A DNA stretch of 64,000 nt, taken from Clostridiales bacterium S5-A14a (GTDB taxonomy: Bacteria; Bacillota; Clostridia; Peptostreptococcales; Anaerovoracaceae). The notes below the pieces were generated by a model that was not told the origin of the DNA, did no database searches, and worked only from the letters and a program-made list of their open reading frames with translations. Position 1 is the stretch's first letter. Every line of letters begins with the position of its first letter. The stretch spans positions 62,001 through 126,000 of the forward strand of contig JRNA01000014.1 in assembly GCA_000758905.1 (NCBI GenBank), given 5' to 3'. Positions 17,758 to 26,231 of this stretch are shown piece after piece. Position numbers and translations under genes: made by a program.

Positions 17758-17771
17758 GGTATACAGGTATT
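17750..17771. promoter_or_regulatory. Putative FCD-GntR operator: three GGTATA repeats
   Basis: GGTATA (17750-17755), GGTATA (17758-17763) and GGTATT (17766-17771) recur with 8-bp periodicity across the -10 element and start point. The layout resembles the GGTATA repeats bound by E. coli NanR, an FCD-type GntR regulator; the operon encodes an FCD-type GntR. Confidence 0.6.
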
Positions 17772-17816
17772 TTGCTATGGCGATGCTTCCATAGTAAAGA
17801 GCGAAAGGAGTTGACC

Positions 17817-19205
17817 ATGTTAGATATTTCATCTAAGACAAATCTTTTGGAACAAAAGAATTACAGCTATGAACTTCAGGATGTCGAAGAACCGATGTTA
17901 TATAGAGATATGTACAGCTATGAGGAAATTCCAAAGATCGTCTGGAACCATCGAAAAGTCCCTATGAACATGCCGGATGATATTTGGATTACGGACACGA
18001 CTTTTAGGGATGGTATGCAGTCAAGAGCACCCTACGACAGCGATGATATCGTTGAAATATTCAAGCTTCTGAGCAAGCTCGGCGGACCATTTGGGCTCAT
18101 ACGCCAGAGCGAGTTTTTTGTTTATACGAAGAAGGACAGAGAGGCTGTTGAAAAATGTCTTTCGCTTGGTTTGAAATTTCCTGAGATAACGACCTGGATA
18201 AGGGCAAATCAGGAAGACTTTAAGCTCGTAAAATCACTAGGAATCAAGGAAACCGGTATTTTGGTTAGCTGCAGCGATTACCACATTTTCAAAAAGATGG
18301 GCAAGACCAGGAAGCAGGCGATGGACTATTATCTCAAGACGATAAGCGACGCACTCGATACCGGTGTTGTGCCAAGATGCCACCTTGAGGATGTGACAAG
18401 GGCTGATTTTTACGGTTTTGTAGTGCCTTTTGTCAACAAAATAATGGACCTTTCAAACGAATCTGGTGTGCCGATCAAGATTAGGGCATGTGATACCATG
18501 GGCTATGGGGTTCCATACCCTGGCGTTGCACTTCCTAGGTCAGTGCCGGGGATTATCTACGGCTTACAGCACTATTCAGGTGTACCTAGCGAGATGCTTG
18601 AATGGCATGGACATAATGACTTTTATAAAGCTGTTGTAAATGCAAGCACGGCATGGATGTACGGCTGTTCCTCTGTAAACTGCTCACTGCTTGGAATTGG
18701 CGAGCGAACTGGCAATATTCCACTCGAAGCTATGGTTATGGAATATGCATCTCTTCGAGGGTCCACTGATGGCATGGACACCAAGGTTATAACGGAAATC
18801 GCAGAGTTCTTCAGAGAAAAGATGAATTACAAAATTCCGCCTATGACCCCATTCGTAGGTGCGGACTTTAATGTAACAAGAGCCGGAATTCACGCAGACG
18901 GTCTCATGAAGGACGAGGAAATATACAATATTTTTGACACGAAAAATATTTTAGGAAGAGAGCCTGGCGTTACGATAAGCAAAACATCGGGAGCTGCTGG
19001 GATTGCATATTGGCTAAACCAGCACGAAAGTGTTTTGTCGAGGCTTGGCGTTGATAAGCCTATTGGTAAGGAGCACAAAATAGTGGCGGAGCTCAAGAAG
19101 TGGGTAGATGGGCTCTACGCTGATAATCGCACAACGGTGCTGTCAAATGACGAAATTTTTGAGAAGTTGGCGGAAATGTCAGAAGGTAGAGGTGGAAGAA
19201 AATGA
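17817..19205 (+). CDS. Re-type citrate synthase
   Basis: A 462-residue HMGL/isopropylmalate-synthase superfamily enzyme. 'DTTFRDGMQSRAPY' gives the metal-binding Asp and catalytic Arg, 'CHLEDVTRADFYGF' and 'WHGHNDFYKAV' supply the metal-binding histidines, and 'GIGERTGN' is typical. The extended N-terminus and the 'DGMQSRAPYDSDD' variant match the Clostridium kluyveri-type Re-citrate synthase rather than LeuA, which needs a C-terminal allosteric domain missing here. Aconitase and isocitrate dehydrogenase follow and no leucine genes are near, which supports citrate formation from acetyl-CoA and oxaloacetate. The start is ATG 17817, 6 nt after 'GAAAGGAG'. It overlaps the regulator gene by ATGA. 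Homocitrate synthase is the main alternative. Confidence 0.87.
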   Translation: MLDISSKTNLLEQKNYSYELQDVEEPMLYRDMYSYEEIPKIVWNHRKVPMNMPDDIWITDTTFRDGMQSRAPYDSDDIVEIFKLLSKLGGPFGLIRQSEFFVYTKKDREAVEKCLSLGLKFPEITTWIRANQEDFKLVKSLGIKETGILVSCSDYHIFKKMGKTRKQAMDYYLKTISDALDTGVVPRCHLEDVTRADFYGFVVPFVNKIMDLSNESGVPIKIRACDTMGYGVPYPGVALPRSVPGIIYGLQHYSGVPSEMLEWHGHNDFYKAVVNASTAWMYGCSSVNCSLLGIGERTGNIPLEAMVMEYASLRGSTDGMDTKVITEIAEFFREKMNYKIPPMTPFVGADFNVTRAGIHADGLMKDEEIYNIFDTKNILGREPGVTISKTSGAAGIAYWLNQHESVLSRLGVDKPIGKEHKIVAELKKWVDGLYADNRTTVLSNDEIFEKLAEMSEGRGGRK

Positions 19206-19855
19206 TAGAATACAAAACTGTTTCCCTCGCAAATCAGGTATACGAGGCTCTGCTCAATGACATTTTGCACGGCAAGTACAAAAAAGGTGAGTATATAACG
19301 GAGGGCAGCCTTTCCAAGGAACTTGGCGTAAGTCGAACTCCGATACGGGAAGCACTATTGAGGCTTTCTCAGGAGCGGCTTATAAAGGATAGCCCAAACG
19401 GCTCAGAAGTGATTGGAATTTCAAAGAAAGATGTCGAGGACATGCTCAATGTAAAGAGGCTTCTTGAGCCTGAGATTGCAGGGGGTCTTGCAAATAACTT
19501 ATCGGAAGATGGTCTAAAAAAACTTGGAGAAATCGTAGATCAGCAGGAGTTTTTTAGCCTGAAGAACGACTATGAGAAAGTAATGATACTCGACACGCAG
19601 TTCCATACTATTTTGTATGGGGAAAGCGGGAGCAATGTTTATAGTCAGATCCTTGAACAGACGCATAAGAAATTATTGAAAGTTAGGCTGGCATCGCTCA
19701 GGGATAAAAAAAGAATCAACCAATCGACACATGAACATAGAGAGCTTTTTGATATCTTAAAGAGCCACGATGAAGATGCGATCAGGAAACAACTCAAAAA
19801 GCATCTCGAGAACTCGCGAGAAAATATTCTAAAGGGTATCAGCAAGTGGGACTAA
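19202..19855 (+). CDS. GntR-family transcriptional regulator, FCD type
   Basis: A 217-residue regulator with an N-terminal winged helix (about 10-75, recognition region 'LSKELGVSRTPIREALLRL') and a C-terminal all-helical FCD ligand-binding domain ('MLDTQFHTILYGESGS', 'HRELFDILKSHDEDAI'). FCD domains usually bind small organic acids through a metal with histidine ligands. It is cotranscribed with citrate synthase and upstream of aconitase, so a TCA-related acid is a plausible ligand (inference). It probably binds the GGTATA repeats at 17750. Confidence 0.93.
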   Translation: MIEYKTVSLANQVYEALLNDILHGKYKKGEYITEGSLSKELGVSRTPIREALLRLSQERLIKDSPNGSEVIGISKKDVEDMLNVKRLLEPEIAGGLANNLSEDGLKKLGEIVDQQEFFSLKNDYEKVMILDTQFHTILYGESGSNVYSQILEQTHKKLLKVRLASLRDKKRINQSTHEHRELFDILKSHDEDAIRKQLKKHLENSRENILKGISKWD

Positions 19856-19860
19856 ATGTG

Positions 19861-19933
19861 AACTAATGTCTTGAAAGAAATCGGCAAAGATAAGTTAGAC
19901 TAATGCTAGACTAATACTTTGAAAGGAATCAAC
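19861..19933. repeat. Degenerate 25-bp direct repeat before aconitase
   Basis: 19861-19885 and 19909-19933 match at 18 of 25 positions; between them GACTAATGCTA runs into GACTAATACTT. The second copy supplies the 'GAAAGGA' ribosome site of the aconitase gene. Confidence 0.55.
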
Positions 19934-19935
19934 TA

Positions 19936-21906
19936 ATGGGATTGACAATTACAGAAAAAATATTAAAAGAACACATTGTTGAAGGCGAAATGAAGTCGGG
20001 GAATGAAATTGGAATCAAAATAGACCAAACTCTCACGCAGGATGCGACTGGAACGATGGCATATCTTGAATTCGAGAGCATGGGACTTGACTCGGTTAAA
20101 ACGGAACTCTCCGTCGCATACATCGACCACAACACACTACAGTCAGGCTTTATGAATGCCGATGACCATCAATTCATACAGTCAGCTGCTGCAAAATTTG
20201 GGCTATATTTTTCAAAACCCGGAAATGGAATCTGTCACCAGGTTCATCTAGAGCGCTTTTCTGCACCGGGCAAGACTTTGATAGGCTCTGATAGCCACAC
20301 TCCAACGGCAGGTGGAATCGGAATGCTCGCGATGGGCGCAGGCGGCCTTGACGTTGCGGTTGCGATGGGTGGCGGACCATACTACATCACGATGCCAAAA
20401 ATCTACAAAGTAAATCTAACAGGGAAGCTATCTCCGTTTGTATCGGCGAAAGATGTGATTCTAGAAGTGCTTAGAATTATGACCGTCAAGGGCGGAGTTG
20501 GGGCAGTCATCGAATACGGCGGAAGCGGAGTCAAAACACTAAGCGTGCCAGAGCGAGCAACCATCACGAACATGGGTGCAGAGCTCGGAGCCACCACTTC
20601 GATATTCCCATCAGACGAGATTACTAAGGATTTTCTAACGGCACAAAACAGACAAGAGTCGTATCGTGAGCTCTCCGCTGATGAGGATGCAGTTTACAAT
20701 AAAGTAATTGATGTAGACTTAAATTTGCTTGAACCTATGATTGCTTGTCCTCATAGTCCAGATAATGTTGTTAAGGTTTCTGAACTTGAGAAGAAAAATA
20801 TCGATGTTGACCAGGTTTGCATTGGCTCATGTACTAACTCAAGCATTTTCGACTTACTAAAGGTCGCAGCAATACTAAAGGGCGAAAGAGTTTCGGACAA
20901 TGTCAGCCTCTCAATTTCTCCTGGCTCAAGACAGGTGCTTTCAATGCTATCTGACGATGGTGGATTCACGGATATTCTTGGAGCAGGTGCAAGATTCCTA
21001 GAATGTGCATGTGGGCCATGTATTGGTATGGGATTCTCGCCAAAATCCGGAGGTGTGAGCGTTAGAACTTTCAATAGGAATTTCGAAGGTCGCTCAGGCA
21101 CCAAGGATGCAAAGGTTTATCTTGCTTCACCTGAAACAGCCGCTGCCGCTGCGATATTTGGGAAGATAGTGGATCCTAGAAAACTGCCTGAAAATTTGGG
21201 CAGTCAAAATACAGACAAAAGAGATTTAGCAAGCGAGATGTCTGTGGAAATTCCAAATGAATTTACTCAGGATGACCACATGATAATCAAGCCACTCCCA
21301 CTGGAAGAGCGAAAGAATTTAGAAACGATTAAGGGCCCTAATATTAAGGGACTGCCAGAGGCTAAACTCCTTGGGAACACACTTAAATCAAAGGTTGCAC
21401 TCAAGGTTGGTGACAATATCACGACAGACCACATCATGCCCGCTGGATCAAAAATATTGCCATATCGTTCAAATATTCCGCATCTTTCACAATACTGCTT
21501 TGAAGTATGTGATACAGAGTTTGCAGAGAGAGCAAAAAGCCTGGGAGATGGAATAATTGTCGGCGGCGCTAACTACGGCCAGGGCTCTTCAAGAGAACAT
21601 GCTGCTCTTGTGCCACTCTACCTAGGAATTAGGGCTGTAATTACGAAGAGTTTTGCAAGGATACATAGGGCGAACCTCATAAACGCAGGTATTTTGCCGC
21701 TGGAATTTGTTGACGAGAAGGACTATGAAAAAGTCAACATGCTCGACGAAATAGAAATTTCGAATGTTCAGGAATCTTTGGAGAGCGGCTGTTTTGTTGG
21801 CCTCATAAATGGCAGGGATAAAATCAAACTTAAATGCATACTCTCCGGACGGGAGAGGTCGATAATCCAGGCAGGTGGACTTTTGAAATTCGTTGGTAGT
21901 AAATAG
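19936..21906 (+). CDS. acnA: Aconitate hydratase
   Basis: A 656-residue 4Fe-4S enzyme that isomerises citrate to isocitrate. The order is catalytic domain then C-terminal swivel domain. Cluster ligands are C299 ('CIGSCTNSS'), C359 and C362 ('CACGPCIGMG'). Other landmarks are 'GSDSHTPTAGG' and the swivel-domain 'GGANYGQGSSREHAAL'. The size fits the shorter aconitase type seen in Aquifex and many anaerobes, not the ~890-residue AcnA. An unusual point is the start 'MGLT', shared with the next gene's product. It acts between Re-citrate synthase and isocitrate dehydrogenase. Confidence 0.95.
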   Translation: MGLTITEKILKEHIVEGEMKSGNEIGIKIDQTLTQDATGTMAYLEFESMGLDSVKTELSVAYIDHNTLQSGFMNADDHQFIQSAAAKFGLYFSKPGNGICHQVHLERFSAPGKTLIGSDSHTPTAGGIGMLAMGAGGLDVAVAMGGGPYYITMPKIYKVNLTGKLSPFVSAKDVILEVLRIMTVKGGVGAVIEYGGSGVKTLSVPERATITNMGAELGATTSIFPSDEITKDFLTAQNRQESYRELSADEDAVYNKVIDVDLNLLEPMIACPHSPDNVVKVSELEKKNIDVDQVCIGSCTNSSIFDLLKVAAILKGERVSDNVSLSISPGSRQVLSMLSDDGGFTDILGAGARFLECACGPCIGMGFSPKSGGVSVRTFNRNFEGRSGTKDAKVYLASPETAAAAAIFGKIVDPRKLPENLGSQNTDKRDLASEMSVEIPNEFTQDDHMIIKPLPLEERKNLETIKGPNIKGLPEAKLLGNTLKSKVALKVGDNITTDHIMPAGSKILPYRSNIPHLSQYCFEVCDTEFAERAKSLGDGIIVGGANYGQGSSREHAALVPLYLGIRAVITKSFARIHRANLINAGILPLEFVDEKDYEKVNMLDEIEISNVQESLESGCFVGLINGRDKIKLKCILSGRERSIIQAGGLLKFVGSK

Positions 21907-21932
21907 AGACAAATCGATAGATTGGAGATAAT

Positions 21933-23117
21933 ATGGGATTGACAAAAATGCCAAAACACAGGGTGTGCATAGCTGAAAACGTTGCGATTGAAAAGGCGAC
22001 GGAAGATTTCAGGAAGCTTTTGAATGAGGAGTTGCAAAGAGTTAAGGAGATTTCTCAAGGCGATGGTAGCGAAAAAATTGATTTTTCGACTCTTGATAAA
22101 CTGATTATTGGTGTAATTGCGGGCGACGGGATTGGCCCGATTATTACAAGGGTGGCTGTGAAGGTCCTTGAAGCTGCGCTTTATGAGGAAATCTCAAGTG
22201 GAAGTGTGGAGATAAGGCAGATAGATGGGCTTACGATTGAAAACAGGCTTGAAAAGGGCGAAAGTGTGCCAAAAGACGTTCTTGATGAGATTAAGAAATG
22301 CCACGTGCTTTTAAAGGGCCCAACTGAGACTCCAAAGGGTGGCAGCAAATCTGGCGATATGAGGAGTGCGAATGTCACGCTGAGAGCTGAGCTTGATCTT
22401 TTCGCGAACGTAAGACCGGTTAAGGTGCCTGAAAAAAATATAGACTGGATGTTTTTTAGGGAAAATACGGAGGGCGAATATGTGCTTGGTTCCAGAGGTG
22501 TTGAGATCCCTGATCTGTTCGCCGTGGATTTCAAGGTGATTTCAAATGCCGGCACTGAGAGGATTGCGAGGGCTGCGATGGAATACGCAGTTAAAGCGGG
22601 CAAGCACAAAATAGCTGTTGTGACGAAGGCTAATATTATCAAGAAGTGCGATGGCAATTTCTCCAGGATATGCCACGAAGTTGCAGAGGATTTTCCAAGC
22701 CTTGAATTAGAAGATTATTATGTTGATATAATGGCTGCAAAGATGATTGACGAGGGAGCACAAAGCAAGTTTGAGGTTTTTGTCATGCCTAATCTTTATG
22801 GGGACATTTTGACAGACGAGGCCGCTCAAATTCAGGGTGGCGTTGGAACAGCAGGCTCTGCAAATATTGGAAGTAGATATGCCATGTTTGAGGCAATACA
22901 CGGCTCAGCACCAAGGATGATTGAAAGTGGCCGAGGCGAGTATGCCAATCCGTCGAGTTTGATAAAGGCTGCAGCGATGATGCTCGAACATACTGGGCGA
23001 ATTGAAGCTGCATCGAAAATCGAGGCTGTACTCGCAAAATCTGAATCGAAACGGAAGGAAGGGTTGACTGCTGAGAAGTTTGGCGATTGGTTTTGCGAAG
23101 AGTTAGCAAGAATGTAA
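21933..23117 (+). CDS. icd: Isocitrate/isopropylmalate dehydrogenase family protein, probable isocitrate dehydrogenase
   Basis: A 394-residue beta-decarboxylating dehydrogenase. It has 'VIAGDGIGPIITRVAV', 'FFRENTEGEYV' and 'GSANIGSRYAMFEAIHGSAP', and a loop ending in 'EYANPSSLIKAAAMML'. The 'HGSAP...ANP' pattern is nearer to NAD-using members than to classical NADP enzymes, but cofactor choice cannot be settled by eye. A ~55-residue N-terminal extension precedes the family core. Position after aconitase argues for isocitrate over isopropylmalate. The product 2-oxoglutarate would feed glutamate synthesis. Confidence 0.9.
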   Translation: MGLTKMPKHRVCIAENVAIEKATEDFRKLLNEELQRVKEISQGDGSEKIDFSTLDKLIIGVIAGDGIGPIITRVAVKVLEAALYEEISSGSVEIRQIDGLTIENRLEKGESVPKDVLDEIKKCHVLLKGPTETPKGGSKSGDMRSANVTLRAELDLFANVRPVKVPEKNIDWMFFRENTEGEYVLGSRGVEIPDLFAVDFKVISNAGTERIARAAMEYAVKAGKHKIAVVTKANIIKKCDGNFSRICHEVAEDFPSLELEDYYVDIMAAKMIDEGAQSKFEVFVMPNLYGDILTDEAAQIQGGVGTAGSANIGSRYAMFEAIHGSAPRMIESGRGEYANPSSLIKAAAMMLEHTGRIEAASKIEAVLAKSESKRKEGLTAEKFGDWFCEELARM

Positions 23118-23240
23118 TCTGTACGTGAACCTATAAATGCGAACACTCATCCAATTGATTTTGTATCTATTTTGAATGTGGAAGATTCTATGCTCAATAA
23201 TTAATTATGATAGAAGTCAGAGATTAAATATAAAAATATA

Positions 23241-23284
23241 AAAGTGCTATATCGATTGTAAATTCAATTGATATAGCACTTTTT
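23241..23284. terminator. Bidirectional terminator
   Basis: AAAGTGCTATATC (23241-23253) pairs with GATATAGCACTTT (23270-23282) and the stem extends inward with further pairs; A and T runs flank it. It separates isocitrate dehydrogenase (+) from uracil permease (-). Confidence 0.88.
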
Positions 23285-23328
23285 GCTAACTGTTTTGTTA
23301 TATAAGTCTATGAGAATAAAATCATGCT

Positions 23329-24633
23329 TTATATCTCAAATGTCTGGAATTTCTGATCAGTTCCGTCTTTATGCTCATCGAATACATATTCATTGCCGGG
23401 TAGGATTGCGTTAGCGATGATGCCGACAAGAGCAGCAATTGCAAGACCTGACAAGGTAACAGTGGCCCCAAATGCCTGGAAGGAAATGCCGCCTGTAGCG
23501 GAGAATCCAAGAGCGCACACTAGGATAAGAGCCGCGATAATCGTATTTCGTGATTTTGTGAAATCAACTTGATTTTCAACGACGTTTCTGATGCCTATTG
23601 CAGAAATCATACCGTATAGTATGAGCGAAACACCGCCGATTGTTCCTGCTGGGATTGAACTTATTATAAAGTTGATGTGAGGCAGGAAGGAAATAATAAT
23701 TGCAAATACAGCAGCGAGTCTAATAACTTTAGGATCATAAACCTTTGTAAGTGCTAGAACTCCAGTGTTTTCTCCGTAAGTCGTATTAGCAGGGCCACCG
23801 AATGCAGACGATAGACAGGTTGCAAGACCGTCGCCAAGAAGTGTCCTATGAAGCCCTGGCCTAGCTATATAATTTTCTCCAGTAGTTGCACCTATCGCTG
23901 AAATGTCTCCGATGTGCTCCATCATAGTCGCAAGAGAAATTGGCATAACTGTGATTATCGCAGAGAAATCAAATTTCATAATCGTTATAGGTGGCGCTGA
24001 AACAATAGCCTTGTTAGTAATATCTGAAAGATTGACATCTCTTAAAATAATTGCCAAAACATATGATGCTATAACGCCAAGAATGATCGGTATTATTTTG
24101 AACATTCCACGTCCCCATATATTGAAAAATATTATAGTTCCCATAGCTACAACGGCAAGCAGCCAGTTGGTTTCACAGTTTTTGATTGCTGTCGGTGCAA
24201 GTATGAGACCGATTGAAATAATGATAGGTCCGGTAACAACGGGAGGGAAAAACGTCATGACTTTTTTTACACCGTAAAGTTTGATAAGTGCCGCAAGGAC
24301 GACATATACAAGGCCTGCACAAAATACTGCTCCTCCGGCATATGGAAGCATTTCTGTATTTGGCTTTCCGTCAATAATCGGTGCAACAGCAGCATATCCT
24401 CCAAGGAATGCAAATGATGAACCGAGAAACGCCGGAACTCTTCCCTTTGTAAGGGTATGAAACAGAAGCGTGCCAAGTCCTGCCATCAAAAGTGTTGTAG
24501 AAACATCAAGACCCGTTAAAATCGGCACAAGCACAGTTGCGCCAAACATCGCAAATGTGTGCTGCATACCTAAAAGTATCATTTTAGGATAACCGAGAGA
24601 ACGGGCGTCAAAAATGGGATTATCGTTTTGCAT
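23329..24633 (-). CDS. uraA: Uracil/xanthine-type NCS2 permease
   Basis: A 434-residue membrane transporter with about 14 hydrophobic segments. 'GMQHTFAMFGATVLVP' at the front and the conserved loop 'GGPANTTYGENTGVLALT' identify the uracil-permease branch of the NCS2 family, which imports uracil with protons. The start is taken at 24633 (MQNDNPIFDA) after 'AAGGAGAAAA'; the upstream ATG at 24672 adds 13 basic residues. It is monocistronic, with no pyrimidine genes nearby. No PyrR site or riboswitch was recognised in the leader. Confidence 0.92.
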   Translation of the reverse strand: MQNDNPIFDARSLGYPKMILLGMQHTFAMFGATVLVPILTGLDVSTTLLMAGLGTLLFHTLTKGRVPAFLGSSFAFLGGYAAVAPIIDGKPNTEMLPYAGGAVFCAGLVYVVLAALIKLYGVKKVMTFFPPVVTGPIIISIGLILAPTAIKNCETNWLLAVVAMGTIIFFNIWGRGMFKIIPIILGVIASYVLAIILRDVNLSDITNKAIVSAPPITIMKFDFSAIITVMPISLATMMEHIGDISAIGATTGENYIARPGLHRTLLGDGLATCLSSAFGGPANTTYGENTGVLALTKVYDPKVIRLAAVFAIIISFLPHINFIISSIPAGTIGGVSLILYGMISAIGIRNVVENQVDFTKSRNTIIAALILVCALGFSATGGISFQAFGATVTLSGLAIAALVGIIANAILPGNEYVFDEHKDGTDQKFQTFEI

Positions 24634-24800
24634 ATTTTTCTCCTTATATAATTTCTTAAATAAGTATATCAATTAAGAGACTTGTCTTCAATGGATTCTA
24701 CAAAATAAAATTGCCTTATCTAGACTTTGGTTAAAATAGAATATATAATTAGTTGGAAAGATTGAAAAGTTTGGTTATATGAAAGGAAGAATATAGAGAA

Positions 24801-25811
24801 TTGGCAGATTTAGCACTTTATTTGGGGCATGCAGTCCTGGGATACATAGTTGGATATTTTGTTAGAGCAAAGAAGGATAAACTCGAGTGGAGAGGCAAGG
24901 TCTCGACTATTGCAATCACAGTAATGGTTTTTTCGATGGGGATGAGAATGGGGGCTAATGATGAGGTTATTGAGAATCTAGGATCGATAGGTCTCTACTC
25001 GCTTTTGATAACAGTTATCATTTTTAGCTTTTGCATTGGAGCAACATCTCTTACAAGGCGAGCTCTTGGGCTTGATTCTCTAGGGTATTTGAAAAGCCAG
25101 GGTATAAATAGTCATGTGGAAGCATCTCATGAAGAGCATTTTATTACGGAAGCTGAAACGGAGAATGCTGAGGATAAGGAAAAGAAGTTTGACAGTATGA
25201 CAATTATGGTTATCATGGCTGTTTTGTTAGGTGGACTGATCGCGTATTTCTTGTCGCAGGGTACAATTTCAGATTTTCAAAAGTTTGACCACATCATGGG
25301 TCTCATGATTACCATAGGACTTTGCATTTTGCTGTTCTTTGTGGGACTTGACATGGGCCTTGAGGGGACAGTTATACATCAGATAAAGACGGTAGGATTT
25401 AGGGTGCTAGTAATACCTGTTGCAGTTATTTTTGGCTCGCTTTTGGGTGCTGCTGTATGTGGAATTATTTTGCCGCTGTCGATGAAGGAAGCACTCGCTA
25501 TAGGATCAGGTCTAGGATGGTATAGCTTGGCGCCTGGAATAATTATCGACCATGGATTTGTCGTTGCCAGTGCAATTTCATTTCTTCATAACATAATGAG
25601 GGAAGTTCTGTCTTTTGTGCTGATTCCGATCGTAGCCAAGAAGATTGGATATATTGAAACGGTTGCACTTCCTGGTGCTGCTGCCATGGATGTTTGTTTG
25701 CCGATTGTGGAGAGGCAGACAAGATCAGATATCGCAGTTTTTTCTTTTGTTTCAGGACTTGTGGCAAGTTTTTTAGTGCCGGTACTCGTACCACTTGTGC
25801 TTAGTTTCTAA
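24801..25811 (+). CDS. lysO: LysO-family (DUF340) exporter
   Basis: A 336-residue membrane protein with about eight to ten helices. An N-terminal half ending near residue 95 and a C-terminal half ('LFFVGLDMGLEG', 'GSGLGWYSLAPGIIID') are split by a charged cytoplasmic stretch (~100-130). This is the pattern of lysine exporter LysO/DUF340, whose E. coli member exports lysine. The start is TTG 24801; 'GAAAGGAAG' lies about 12 nt upstream and no better ATG exists. The substrate here is inferred from family only. Confidence 0.82.
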   Translation: MADLALYLGHAVLGYIVGYFVRAKKDKLEWRGKVSTIAITVMVFSMGMRMGANDEVIENLGSIGLYSLLITVIIFSFCIGATSLTRRALGLDSLGYLKSQGINSHVEASHEEHFITEAETENAEDKEKKFDSMTIMVIMAVLLGGLIAYFLSQGTISDFQKFDHIMGLMITIGLCILLFFVGLDMGLEGTVIHQIKTVGFRVLVIPVAVIFGSLLGAAVCGIILPLSMKEALAIGSGLGWYSLAPGIIIDHGFVVASAISFLHNIMREVLSFVLIPIVAKKIGYIETVALPGAAAMDVCLPIVERQTRSDIAVFSFVSGLVASFLVPVLVPLVLSF

Positions 25812-25899
25812 TAAGAAAATTTTTAAAATTACAAAGTTGCTTATCACTAACCCATGTGTTAGAATATCCTTACAGAGATTTATAATGGAGGTAAATAAA

Positions 25900-26202
25900 A
25901 TGGAAGATTGTGCAAAAAAAGGATGTAAAATTGCAGTTAAGGTTGCAAAAAGATTAGGATGGCTCGCTGGAGGTGCGTTCCTAGGAACTGCAGGTATTGC
26001 AGCTCTTTCTAGCAGAGATGCAAAGAAGGCATATACTCACGTGACTGCAACTGCACTTAGGGCGCAGGATTGTGTTCTTAAGAAGGTTGCAAATGTAAAG
26101 GACAATGCACAGGATATCTTGCATGATGCCAAGGAAATTAATGAGAAGATTTACAAGGCCGCAGAAGAAGAGTGCTGCTGCACAACAGAAGAAGATAAAT
26201 AG
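25900..26202 (+). CDS. DUF6110 family protein
   Basis: A 100-residue protein with an N-terminal cysteine pair (C4 and C9), one glycine-rich hydrophobic segment (~18-38, 'LGWLAGGAFLGTAGIAAL'), the motif 'SRDAKKAYTHVTATALR', a helical charged region and a C-terminal 'EEECCCTTEED'. It matches the DUF6110 family as I remember it, usually next to the type of P-type ATPase that follows 29 nt downstream. The triple cysteine tail suggests metal binding (inference). The ATG lies 8 nt after 'GGAGG' (25887-25891); an upstream ATG at 25885 overlaps that site. Confidence 0.75.
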   Translation: MEDCAKKGCKIAVKVAKRLGWLAGGAFLGTAGIAALSSRDAKKAYTHVTATALRAQDCVLKKVANVKDNAQDILHDAKEINEKIYKAAEEECCCTTEEDK

Positions 26203-26231
26203 TTAATCTTGATCAGTTTTAGGAAAACAAT

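Noticed and set aside
17817-19205. 2-isopropylmalate synthase (LeuA)
   Set aside because: The C-terminal LeuA allosteric domain is absent, the N-terminal motif is of Re-citrate synthase type, and aconitase and isocitrate dehydrogenase follow rather than leucine genes.
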